Positions 1-10,930 of a stretch of 64,000 bases of DNA are shown piece by piece. Location of the stretch: the NCBI RefSeq assembly GCF_034190915.1, contig NW_026947493.1:41038501-41102500 (forward strand). Reading direction: 5' to 3'. Under the pieces are notes generated by a model. It had not been told where the DNA came from. It did no database searches and was given only the letters and a program-made list of their open reading frames with translations. Source of the DNA: Cavia porcellus (Eukaryota; Chordata; Mammalia; Rodentia; Caviidae). A program made the translations under genes and the position numbers. Position 1 is the stretch's first letter. The number at the start of each line of letters is the position of its first letter.

Positions 1-951
1 GTAACTAATAATGCTCTTAAGAATAGCTGAATATCTAGTTCATCTAATTTAAAACTACAAAACTAAATAAAAAACCCAGCACTTCATTTTTATGGATGAG
101 AAAATAGTGGTTCAAGGAGATTCAGGAACATATTCAAGATCACATACTGAATTGTAACTTACACAGGATTTTAATCTAGAACCCATTAGTTCATCCATTC
201 ATTCATGTGTTTATTGAACAGTGCCAGAAATTCACATTTTTCTTGGGATATGAAGATGAAGAAATCATTGGGTCATGATCAATAGTGACAGAGCATAGGT
301 TAGATAAAACAGAAGGTGTCAGAAATGGAATTGGCTGTAGCCTACCTCAAGTTGTCAGGAAGCATTCCTTGAGATAATGACTATCTTTCATATAAAACTT
401 AACTAAACTTAAATACAGATTCCTTCAGGATTCTGATTCATAATGCTTGAAGATAAAGCTTACAAGTCTCTATTATGGACAAGATCCTCAAGTGAATATT
501 ACCAGGAGGCACCCTTGAGGAACACAAACAATTATACTACGTCCGTTTCTCAAAACTGGCAAGGACCTTGGAGAGTTCTGAGCTCAACCCAAGCATTTAT
601 CAATTAAGAAAGCTGAGAAAGTGTTCAACATTGAAGAAATAGCCTGGACAAGAAACTTCTTCGCTATGCTTTTCTTTATAAAATGCTGGTTTCTTCTCAC
701 TGGAGTGCTGTTTTAAATTCCTTGTAATTAGAAATATTATGTATATAGTACCCAATAATAGCATTTAATAAATCTCTCCTTTCCAAAAATACATAGGAAG
801 TTTAGATGATCCTAAAATTTCCATCTCTCTCTGTCTCTGTTTCGTTCTCATTCTTTCTCTATCTTTTTAGCTGGAGTACATTCCATTTGTTATGTATAGT
901 AACACAAATGGCATCACAAAAATTTGATTTGTTCTAATTTATTTAGGATAA

Positions 952-1109
952 TTTTTTTTTTAGAAACCTCTCACTGTGTGCTTTTTTATTTTTATTTATT
1001 TATTTATTTATTTTTGTCTTTTTCTTTTTTTATCGGTACCGGGGCTTGAACTCACAACTGCCTGCTTGCAAGGCAGGCACTTATGCCGCTGAGCTAAATC
1101 CCCAGCCCC
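952..1109 (-). mobile_element. ID-type SINE with long A/T-rich tail
   Basis: Reverse-complement of a tRNA-derived ID element: the head (GGGGCTGGGGATTTAGCTCA) lies at the right end near 1109, and the box B-like stretch and CCGGTACCGAT end are to its left. The tail contains a TTTA microsatellite (about 980-1015). The 9-bp direct repeat TTAGGATAA at 943-951 and 1110-1118 is the likely target-site duplication. If so, the inserted unit includes a short non-SINE stretch and a second T-tract at 952-980. Confidence 0.8.
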
Positions 1110-1118
1110 TTAGGATAA

Positions 1119-3844
1119 ATTTTTAAATAACTTTCAGCCAACTCCTAGAAGTAGGATAAATGTGTTTTTGATTTAGTCCTTGAAAATATGGTTAAAGTTT
1201 TTAATGTATATACATTGTGGTTTATTTTTGAAAAATGAATCATATAAGTTGAATTTTCTTCACTCCATTTCCCCTTTTATAAAGCCAATCTAAGAATGAG
1301 GGAAGGCTAAAAGAGCTACTCTTTTTCATCTAACACCAAAGAATGTCTTCTACAAAGTAAACTAGATATTTACTTTATCTATCTATCTATCTTGGGGAAA
1401 ACAAAATGGACTCAACTGGATTTGCACATATTTAATAACACCTGCTTTTCCATCACCATTTAATTAAATAAAATTTCCAGCATCTGCCTGACAAATAATT
1501 GGAGAAAAAGTGTCAATTCTCTTATTTTCAGGAGATACAATTTCAGGTAAAGTTGTATATTTTCTCAGGTGTTGAGTGATAATCTTCTTTTATTAAATGA
1601 AAAGATTTTGCTAAATAATTCTAGGGTTATTTTAAAAGATTCCCTAAAACTCAGAGAATTAAAAACTATTTAACTGTAAAACACACACATCTTTACAGAA
1701 TATTTTGAAATTTTTCCTACTAATTTTCTATCTTCAACTAAATATAAGTGGGAAGACAATGTGTTCAGACCCTAACCTGCTACCTGCTCCTGGGCTCTTG
1801 AAGTAGAGGCTGGATGTATATAAGTTTGTGTTTTCTCTGTAATTCACCAGAAATATACACATTCTCTGCCCCTATTTCTCTTTCCTCTCTTCTGTCCTTC
1901 CATACAATGGAAATGTGAAGTTCATTTCCAAGAAAAGAAACACATGTTGAATGTGAGAAAAACTGTTTCAGGTTTGCCAGTTATTAATATATTTCTTAAA
2001 AACAATTATTTTTCTAGGTTTTTAAAAAAATCATTACTGATTAATTTTGGTCTATTTGCTGATAAAATTCTCAATTCTTGTCCTTCTCAAGATCTTTTTA
2101 TTCTATGATTTGTATTTTCTCCTTCTTGTTTTTATTTTAATTTTCTTCAACATCAAGACACGATGCATTTTACCTTCTATCTTTTTGATTGAGATGTGGA
2201 TTGCTTTAGAAGTACAAGTTTTGATTATTCAGATTTTACCTTCCAAGTGGGTTTGGAAGTACTAATAACCCTGGAGATGTTATCTGGCTTTCCAACTTTT
2301 AATCTTCAGTATAAACAATTTAAGCTAAGTTTTCCAAAATTAATATTAATTTAAACCATCTGTCCACCATCTGCTAATGTGAGATGCAAAACCAGAGTTT
2401 CTTTGTGATCTTAATCAGACAGTTAGGAAAACACATATACATTCATAGAAGGAATTTAAATTTTCTAACAAAGGAAATCTTCTGAAAAGTTATGTTATGG
2501 GCTATGTATTCTTGGGTCAAAATTAACTTTTGCTCCAGTGTGGCTTTATGTAAATGATTGCCGTGAGTCAATAGGCACGTAGCCTAGTTCACAAAGATCA
2601 CATAGTAGAAACAATATCTTTTGCCATGTTTTCAGAAGAGAAGAGAATACTGTCAGCAGTTGGTATGCAATAGTGATTTAAGGAATTTCAGAGTTCGCAT
2701 TTGTCTAAAATATGAATGTCAAAATGGGTCCCCCCTGCCTGAAAAAATATAATTAAACAGTCCTTCTTTTAAACAGTATATTTGAAAAGGGGAAAACTTT
2801 TTAATATCTTTCTCTTAAATTATTTTAGTCTCTTCCTTTTAAAGGGAGATAACCTAAAAAGTTCTTTATGATATTAATTCTAGCATTCCTGTATAATCTG
2901 TACCTGTTCATTTACTAATGCAATAGACTTTTCCCTCACCAGAATTGCTTTTTTTAGGAAACTGAAGCTACATGGTTCAAAGTACAATGATGAATGTATT
3001 TTTAAAAAATCTAGATAGTAATCGTGATGTCTTATACACAAGAAGTTTAACATTTGAATCATTAGAAATTAATTTTGATGTTTTTATGTCTGATATTTGA
3101 TATTGTATAGGGACCTAGCCATGGAAATTCAGGACAACTATTTGCCTGGGATAGAAATACTCAGCCAACAAATATAAGACAAATTTTAAACTTAAAGAAT
3201 TTTTCCATAATTATAACCTTTCAATTTCTTTGTCTAAAAATCTCAAACTGAAAGTGTTAGCTGTGTGAATGAAGTATGAGCCAACTTTTTATTTTATGAA
3301 GATGACCACTTTTACATAGTCCCCTTCTTATTAGGGAGATTTTGCTAGCTGTTGACAATGATGTACAGTGGAACTTCGCTGGGGTGACATCTAAGGAAAA
3401 TGATTCCACTGCACCACCACACAAAACCAATTAGAGAACTATTTTCTGAGACAGGTCATGAATTTAAGTGGTTTCTCATGAAAAGATGTATATTTTAATT
3501 TCTTTATTAAAATGACATCCACGTCCCTTGAGACTTTTTAGGATGACAATCATTTGTTCATCCTGCAAGAATGTATACTAGCTGAAATCACGTTATGGGA
3601 CAGGGGTGGAAGACTCTGTTATTCATTTTCTAAATGAGCTACTTTGGAATCTGATCATTAGAATCATACACAGTAACAGGATTTATTGACAGGAATTTAT
3701 TCAAACTCTAGTAAGAAGTGAAAGAAAGGCAGTAGTACTTATTCAATTGTGTTTGTCTACTATTGAGTTCAAATATGTAACCATGGCTAAATTATTTAGA
3801 AATTAAAAATTCAGTAAGGTTCTCAGAATTTAAAATTAACATGT
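1119..3844. other. Intron sequence, no feature recognised
   Basis: AT-rich sequence with many stops in all frames. There is a short ATCT repeat near 1376-1392. I see no exon, SINE or well-preserved repeat; open frames here are short and look random. It lies in CYP7B1 intron 2 if the exon call at 9996-10132 is right. Confidence 0.5.
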
Positions 3845-3873
3845 CAAATGTAAAACAAAAACAAAACACTTTT

Positions 3874-3954
3874 GGGCCAGGGATTTAGCTCAGTGTCATA
3901 AGCACCTGCCTGGCAAGCACGAGGTCATGAGTTCAATTCCCAGTACCCAAAAAA
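3874..3954 (+). mobile_element. ID-type SINE
   Basis: Plus-strand ID element with Pol III box A-like GGATTTAGCTCAG and box B-like GGTCATGAGTTCAATTCC, ending in an A-rich tail. It is flanked by an imperfect direct repeat of about 29 bp (3845-3873 and 3955-3983, both starting CAAATGTAAAA and ending near CACTTTT), which suggests a diverged target-site duplication. Confidence 0.85.
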
Positions 3955-3983
3955 CAAATGTAAAAAAAGGAAAGCCACTTTTT

Positions 3984-5779
3984 TTGGTAAAGTGATAAAG
4001 TTATTTAAATCTTTCACAAATTTCTGCCAAATCATCATAGGTAAATTTGCATAACATCACTTAAAACGGAAAAGTTGAAATTTTAAAATAATTTTTGCAC
4101 CTACTTACTGGAAACATGAGCTTTAATTTCATTAGGTAAACATGATTTTTAAAAGAGAACATAGTTTTGTACTTTGGGCCAAACACTCACTTACAAAAGA
4201 AGCACCAGCTGTGTCTTTTATATATACTATAGTATTTCATCAATTATAAGATTCTTGGAATTTTTTCATGAAAACTTACTGACTTACTGTGAATCAATTA
4301 TTGCTGAGCTCTGAACTAAATGTTGATAATACAAGAGCCAACAGAATAATGAAGGGAGACAGACAAGTGAATTAACAATAAATTCACAATGTGTTAAATG
4401 CTCTAAGAATAGTAATAGCAAGAGGAATTGGAACCTGAAGAAGACGTACCAAAGGTTTGGGCAGGGAAGAAAAGATTGCAGTAGGAAGTAGTATGTGACC
4501 ATAGATTCAAAGATAAGTCCTGTCAGTCAGGAAAGAACAGCACCCTAGCATAAAGAACAGCAAGAGGCAGGGCAGAGGCACAAAAGCTATGGTTCTAAAA
4601 GTGTGGCATGTTAATAGTACAGCAAGCACAAGGCAAACAGTACCAAAGAGCATGAATGGAGAATGGATTGTAGAATGGATCTTGGGGAGCCTTGCAGGGT
4701 CACATTTTATATTACAGTTCTTTTTTTTATTCAAAGATGCACGATTTTTTCCATTTTAATTTTTTCTGACATTAGAGTACACAAAATTTTTAGAAGAGAT
4801 CTGCAGGTACCAGGCAAAAGGGTAAATTGTAATAAAACTAATACTGTTTGTTCATGGGGGAGATCCACCATGTCCAGTAGTTCACCCAATTGGATTATTT
4901 TTAACTCAAATATTACATTAAAATGGTAGCTCTGAATTTAAATCACAGTATACATAAAAGGTTGCCTCTGACCCTAAGTAAGTAATAAGCAGAAACCATG
5001 ATTGCCTCTTTAACCATAGAACATAAGATTCTCAATCTATTTGGAAGAAGCTAGGAGGGCTGAACTAAAAAAGACTCATCCATAATGTTCTAGATATGCA
5101 CCACTCTGTTGATTAAGGAACCAGAAGGGTCAGTGTCAAGAAAGTAGGATATTTCAGAAAGAAACAACAGATCCGCAATGTCAAACCAGGTACACAAATC
5201 TGTTTAGGCAGAACTGCAGATGATCTCAGCAAGGTCAAAGTCTGGTTATTATTAGAGCTCTAGAAAGGGTAACTAGGGACAGTAAACACAGGCAAATCAT
5301 CTAGATGCAAAAGAGAAAGCTAAAGAAAAGAAAAATGAAGAGTAGTTAGAAACTATGAGAGAAACATAAGCTTGGTCACAGAGCCCAGGGGGAAAAAGAC
5401 TAGCAGCACCTATAAAATGTGAAGAACTTAAATTCGGATGCCCAGAAGAGGCAGGAATAAAGAGGGATAGGTAAATGGGGTTTAAACGTTTGTGAAAAAA
5501 TAGTAAGGATAGTTACAAAATGTAAGTACATATAGTAGATACAAGGGATTATGAGGGAGAATATACCTATTATCAGTTATGTTATCAGTTGTCTAATGAA
5601 GGAAAGAGTAAACAGTTTCATCAGAGTAAGTAAGAGTTGGAGGACGAATAGGTCTTCTGCCTGCCTTCTCACTGGTAATAACCAACCAGAAATCAGAGAA
5701 CAAATGAATGTGTGTAATTTTGTCTGTGGAGCTTAGCCCTTAGGATATAGACAAAAATTAAAATTAACAAAAGGGAGTC
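3984..5779. other. Intron sequence, no feature recognised
   Basis: Unique-looking AT-rich DNA. Short open frames near 4284-4929 and 5551-5736 show no recognised domain, and neighbouring frames are equally open by chance. Nothing here can be supported as a gene. Confidence 0.45.
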
Positions 5780-5869
5780 ACTAGTCCCAGTGATAAATTG
5801 GTGTGAGAATTATGTCCAAAAATGGCCAGGATCACTGCCTTTGTCTTTCTATACGAGCTTCTATATATT

Positions 5870-6262
5870 ATGACTTGCCCTTGTCCAGGAAGAGGCCTAG
5901 GCAATTTTTCTAACCTTTCTTTGCCTTTGAGCTGCACTGTGACTTGCACTAACAGAATGTAGTGGAAGTGAGGTTTTACAACTCACAGCCAAATATACAA
6001 GAAAGTTTGCTTCTTTCCCTCCTGTTTTCTTGAGATCCTAAATGCCAGGTAAGTAAGAAAGTTTCTTGGAGGATGAAAAGCATGTGGACATGGAAGACTG
6101 ACCAGCATGATGAGGACACCTTGGAGCCTGTAGCCCAAGCCAGCAGGTAGATGACACAAGTGATTATGCCAGTAATCATAGGAATATACAAGAAAGAAGA
6201 GTTGTTACTGTAAACCATTAAATTTAGGAGAGATTTGTCATGCAGCAATAGATAACTAACAG
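5870..6262 (+). mobile_element. Ancient MLT1-like LTR (ERVL-MaLR)
   Basis: The block resembles old MLT1-class LTRs. It has a central segment with a GACTTGCACT-like motif and the characteristic 3' end with 'taaaccattaaattt' followed by GCAGCAATAGATAACTAACA. It is highly diverged, so the left boundary is approximate. It lies in the same transcriptional sense as the plus strand, opposite to CYP7B1. Confidence 0.5.
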
Positions 6263-7318
6263 CTAGAGAGCTGGGTCTCAAAAGGGGTTAAGAACATTTC
6301 TGGCTTTCCTAATCTATGATGTAATCATGCTGTTTGTTTTAGTAAATATTTTTTATGGAATTATGAAATACAGTGAACATTTTCAGAAGAAGAAGTACAT
6401 TCCAGGCCATTGTTTTCTAGGAACTCAGAGGTAGCAAAACAAGACTGAGTATGTGGAACACAGAGACTTTAGGGCAGGGAAACCGTTGTGTATATTGCTG
6501 TAATGGTGGACACATGATGTCATGCATTTGTGAAAATCAAAAAAAAAATCAGAAAAAGTAGACTTCAATACAAAATTGACTTTAATAACATATGAGAGGA
6601 AGGTATAGAACCAGGTCAAACTAGCAGGAGGTCAAGGAGCCAAGTTCAAGCGAGGAGAAGGCACAAAGAGTGTCTCAGCCTGAACAAAACCATGCTCCAG
6701 CCTCATAGCCAGAAACTAGCCTAAATGCTAGTGGAACTAAAGGCTCAGTCTTGCTGAGATTATCTGCTATCCTCTCATCCTGGCCTCTATCAGTCCAATT
6801 CGTCTACTAGTGATAGAAAGATGCACCTTGAAATGGACATTTTTTCTTATTTCCATTTTTTCTTTTTGTTTTCTTTTTCTTGATTGTTTATTCTTGTTTT
6901 TATATGAGTATGAACAGTTTCTAGTATTTTTATTGTTGTTATACCCTGTTTCTATTTATATTTCTTCCTTCTCTTTTTACTCTGAGTCTTCTTCACTAGT
7001 TTCCCAAAGTTTGTGTGATCTTCCTTTGTCTTCCAGTCTTAGTGTAATCTCTTCTGCTTCTTGTGTTTGTCTATTTCCCCCCTAGTTCCTTTTAAATTTT
7101 TTCCCTGGGGGTAAAATTACCATATTGAGGGCATATGTACTATATACAATTTTATGGCTTGATTTAGATTTTGCTGTCTAACCACAAATATATTTTATAC
7201 TATTAAAAGTGTCAAATTGTTACCCCAGTTTGTCATTTTGTAGGCTGTTTTTGATTCTATTGTTACTGTTGATTATACTAAGTGATTCAATTGTTCTAAT
7301 CAGTTGTTCTTCCTAGTA
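6263..7318. other. Intron sequence, no feature recognised
   Basis: AT-rich; a T-rich stretch at 6838-7000 gives a chance open frame rich in F/L/S. No recognisable repeat or gene. Confidence 0.4.
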
Positions 7319-9760
7319 TGCCAAGACTGAGACTGCCTAAGGATTGTAAACAATACTATAGGCCAGTACCAATAAACCAGGGGCCACATCAAAGAGGCAG
7401 AAACTTCATATCCCTAATAAATTGAAGGTGTAGGATTTTGTAAAGAGGCTCAAAACCCAAAAGCCAGCTACACCTAGAAGATGTCTCTGAGAAGTAATCA
7501 TTTCCTAAGAGTTCTAAATATTAGCAATAAAGCTACTTGGCATAAGCAATTTGAAAGCATCAATGCAGAAATTTAACTTAAAGAAATAGGAAATAAGAAG
7601 ACACTTAAGCAAGATGTAACTCCAAACCTGCAGTTCACCTAAAACAAAGCCAGATGACAGTGAGGTGGAACAATTTAAAAGCCATTACCTGGATTCTATG
7701 AAATAGTAACAGCAGAAGTTAACAAAGCAGTTGAATGAGGCTTCAGAAAAAAATCAAATCAGAAATAACTTCTCAGAAAACTACAGAGATGGTAACCACA
7801 ATGCAAGACTTGATTAGTGACTCTAAAGCAGATACAGATGAAAAAGTAGAGAAGCTTGTGAAAATGATGGAAACCATAAGTGCTCAACATAAAATAGAAA
7901 TAGAATCCATGAAACAGATTCAAACAGATATCCAGGAGACTAAAAAGTCTATTGAAAAATATATGCAGCAGAATGAGGCAGTGTGAGGACAGAATATCTG
8001 ATATGGAAAACAGCATTGCAGCTAATGATCATCCAAAGAAAGATTTCTTAAGAATAACAAGGCACTTTGAAAAATAGATCCAACAGCTGTTAGGTGATGC
8101 AAAGAAGAACAACATAAGATTGGAGTCAAAGAAAAAGCAGGAGGTAGCACCAATGACAAGAAAAACCTGCTTACAGAAGTAGTGGCAGAATATTTCCTAA
8201 ACATGGAAAAAAGAATTTAAAATACAGATAATTAAGGTATGTAGAACTGCAACTAGCTGTGATAAAAAATCTACAACAATGAATATAACAGTCAAGATTC
8301 CAGAAATTCAACACAAGAACAGAAAGTTAAAGGCTGTTAGAGAAAAGAAACAAATCATCTATAAAGAAAAGTCCATTAGAATCACAGCAGACTTTTCAAT
8401 ACAAACCCACAAGTCAAGGAGAATTATGAGTGAAATATTTAAAGCTCTAAAAGAAAACAACCTCCAACCCAGATTGACGTATACTGCAAACAATACTTCA
8501 TGGGACAGGAAACCAGGAAATAGCAGGAGTAGCAATTCTATTTGCAGACAGAGTAGATTTTAAGCCAAGACTGATCAACAGAGATAAAGAAGGTCACTAC
8601 ATCCTTGTAAAGGGGGAAATTCAAGAGGAAGAGATAATAATCATGACTATATATGCAGCAAATACCAGTGAATGCCATTATATAAAACAAATATTAAAGA
8701 ATACAATTGTAATGGGGGACACCAATACCCTACTGTCACAAATAGAAGATCAAACAGACAGATCAACAAAGAAATATCAAAAACTGAACCAAACTTGAAC
8801 AAGTGGACTTAGCAGATGTCTACAGAGTGTTCCACGCTACAGGGAAATGCACATTCTTCTCAACAGCACACAGAATATTTTCTAAATACTACAAGCTAGC
8901 TCATAGAACATGCCTAAGTAAATTCAAAAGAATTGAAATTATCCCATGAATATTATCAGTGCAATGAAATTGGAAATCAATAAAAAAATGAAACTAGAAA
9001 TTAGTTTCTACCATTAACTAATAATGTCAATACAATATACCAGAACTTACAGCATTCAATGAAGCAGTACCACAAAGGAAATTAATAGTAAATTCTCATT
9101 TCAAAAGAACAGAGTGAGCTACAATACACAAACTAATTGTAAACCTCAACCATCAAGAAAAAGAAGAGCAAGTCAAGTCCAGAGTACATACAAGGGAAGA
9201 AATTAAAAAGATGAGAGCAAAAATTAATGCAGTTGAGACTAAGAAAATATAAAGAATTGATGAATCAAAGAGTTGGTTCATTGGAAAATTAAATAAAATT
9301 GACAAACCATTTTCCAAACTTATCAAGAAAAGGAAAGACTCAAATCCATGCAATTAGGAATGAAAAGGGTGAAATCAAAACAAATCCTGCAGAAACCCAG
9401 AAGATCATCTATACCTACTTTGAAAACTGGTATTCTAGTAAGATGGAATACAGAGAAGAAATGGACAGATTCCCAGAAACATGAATTATCAAAACTGAAT
9501 TAAGAAAACATAAAAATTCTAAATAAACCAATATCAGTGAATGAAATTGAAGATGTAATTAAAAACTCATCAACAAAGAATAATGTATTATTATTGGCTT
9601 GTCAGTTATAATAGATGTATCACCATGATGCAGTGTTAATAATTGGGGAAACTGTGATCAGGGAAGAGAAGGTGTTTATGGGAATTCTGTACGCTATCTG
9701 CTAAATTTTCTGTAAACTGAAATCTGCTTTAAAAAATGAAGACTTACTAAAAATACATTC
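7319..9760 (+). mobile_element. Old L1, plus strand, internally deleted
   Basis: A degenerate L1 in sense orientation. 7319-7730 resembles 5' leader/ORF1 start sequence. 7735-7986 encodes a Lys/Glu-rich coiled-coil-like ORF1 segment. 8279-8510 encodes the ORF1 RRM/C-terminal region, including IPEIQHKNRKLKAVREKKQI, close to the intact ORF1 at 23666-24715. From about 8510 the sequence switches to the ORF2 endonuclease (FADRVDFKPRLINRDKEGHY, then an MGDTNT motif near 8715) and runs through the ORF2 linker to about 9570. It then jumps to an L1M-type 3' UTR (GGGGAAACTGTG ... TTCTGTAAACTGAAATCTG) ending near 9755. Multiple frameshifts and stops are present and the reverse transcriptase domain is missing. 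Confidence 0.8.
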
Positions 9761-9995
9761 TGTTGACTGAATGAGATTGGGGTTTTTTAGTTATGACAAA
9801 AAGTATCCTGAAATTTGTTTTAAAATATGATAATCACTGTACTCAAGAACATGGTATGCTTTTGTATAGGCTCTACAAATAAGGCAATGTTACACTAATA
9901 TATCAAGTTTTATCTGCAGAAAAATATAAAGGCATTCAGAATAAGTGAGAAATTGTGACATATGTATGTAAGTTACTCATAGCAGTGTTTCTTAC

Positions 9996-10132
9996 CCCCA
10001 AGAAGAATAGTGAATATGTCACCATACTGTTTTTGCAGAGTTCTTATCAAACCCAAAGGATCTTTTTGGAACTTCATGGTCATTCCAAAGTAAGGAAGCC
10101 AGCCTTTTATCAATGGAGGTTCACCAGGACGC
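9996..10132 (-). CDS. CYP7B1: CYP7B1 exon 2 (oxysterol 7-alpha-hydroxylase)
   Basis: Cytochrome P450 7B1 is an endoplasmic reticulum monooxygenase that 7-alpha-hydroxylates oxysterols and neurosteroids (acidic bile acid pathway). This 137-bp minus-strand segment follows a T-rich tract and an acceptor ending ATTTACAG (intron bases down to 10133). It ends in GGGG followed by the donor GTAAG (9995-9991). It begins with the last base of a split codon, then has 45 complete codons and one further base, so the upstream intron is phase 2 and the downstream intron phase 1. The peptide begins [17 protein letters not shown] and ends [14 protein letters not shown]. This matches the family: the proline-rich hinge after the N-terminal anchor, the KDPL motif, and the LQKQxGDxFTxLLGG end that continues into exon 3 (KYITF in known proteins). 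No stop or frameshift is visible. The haem-binding Cys lies in later exons outside the window. Neither exon 1 nor exon 3 is recognisable in the window. The assignment rests on remembered family sequence, not a search. Confidence 0.93.
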
Positions 10133-10158
10133 CTGTAAATAAAAAAAAAGATGAATGA
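10133..10158 (-). promoter_or_regulatory. 3' splice acceptor of CYP7B1 intron 1
   Basis: On the minus strand this reads as a run of nine T's, then ATTTACAG, directly before the exon. It is a strong polypyrimidine tract plus YAG acceptor. The matching donor is GTAAG at 9995-9991. Confidence 0.85.
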
Positions 10159-10784
10159 AAAGGAGAAATTAAATTATTATTTTAATATTAACATTTGTTC
10201 ACTCTAGAAATAGATTGCATGAGTGGCCTAGCTTCTTTTACTTCTCTTGTTTAATGATTCTTATATGGTCATGTATTTATGGAGGTTTTCCTGGGGTAGG
10301 CAGTTTAATTCACAATTTTTGCTGAGTAAGTTTTGAGAAAGTCTGTCTCTAAAAGCTTGAATGACTGATTGATAGTTAAGTAGCAACGTGTTTTTTTTTT
10401 CATTATCATTGTCTTGTCATCATAAGTAGTCATCTGCAGAACCAGAAAGTCTGTGACTAAAGGGATTTCTAGGAAACTAAAACAATTGTTTGAATAATTT
10501 TTATACAACTGCTAATTTGGTATAATGCTGATAAAAATCAAAGGTCAGATGGCTGATTTTCTTAGTTTCTCACAATTCATCTGATAAATGATGCCTGATA
10601 AATTTAGTCACAGAGACACAAACAACTTTTTGAGGAAATCTGCAACTATATTATACATCAAGGCTTTTGAAGATGATGCATTACGGGGTTTGAAATTTTG
10701 AAGTCATTTAAGTACCTTTCATATCTGAAATGAAAGTAGTTCTATTTGTTGGGTACTTTTTTACTGATTGTATTTAGCGAAGAT
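10159..10784. other. CYP7B1 intron 1 next to exon 2, nothing recognised
   Basis: AT-rich single-copy-looking DNA. No repeat or exon recognised. Confidence 0.5.
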
Positions 10785-10930
10785 CTTAGAATCACATGGC
10801 ACCTTTGGAGATTTAGTGCAATAACTCATATTTGTAGAGAAGAGAGCTTAGGATTAGGTCAACAAATCTGCCTAAAATCATGTAACTGCACAGGGACATG
10901 GGGAGCACCAGGATGCAAATCCTGGAGCAA
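10785..10930 (+). repeat. MIR-like SINE relic
   Basis: Shows the order of motifs in mammalian-wide interspersed repeats: TTGTAGAGAAGAGAGCTTAGG (degenerate 'gaaactgaggc'), then a 'catgtaactgcacaggg' segment and a 'GGATGCAAATCCTGGA' end. Highly diverged. Confidence 0.5.

Noticed and set aside
3874..3954. tRNA gene
   Set aside because: Box A- and B-like motifs are present, but no cloverleaf is complete and the A-tail and direct repeats mark it as an ID SINE; the same holds for the other ID copies.
9955..10158. 67-codon plus-strand open frame
   Set aside because: It overlaps the CYP7B1 exon in antisense; the minus strand has canonical splice sites and a recognisable P450 peptide, so this is a shadow.
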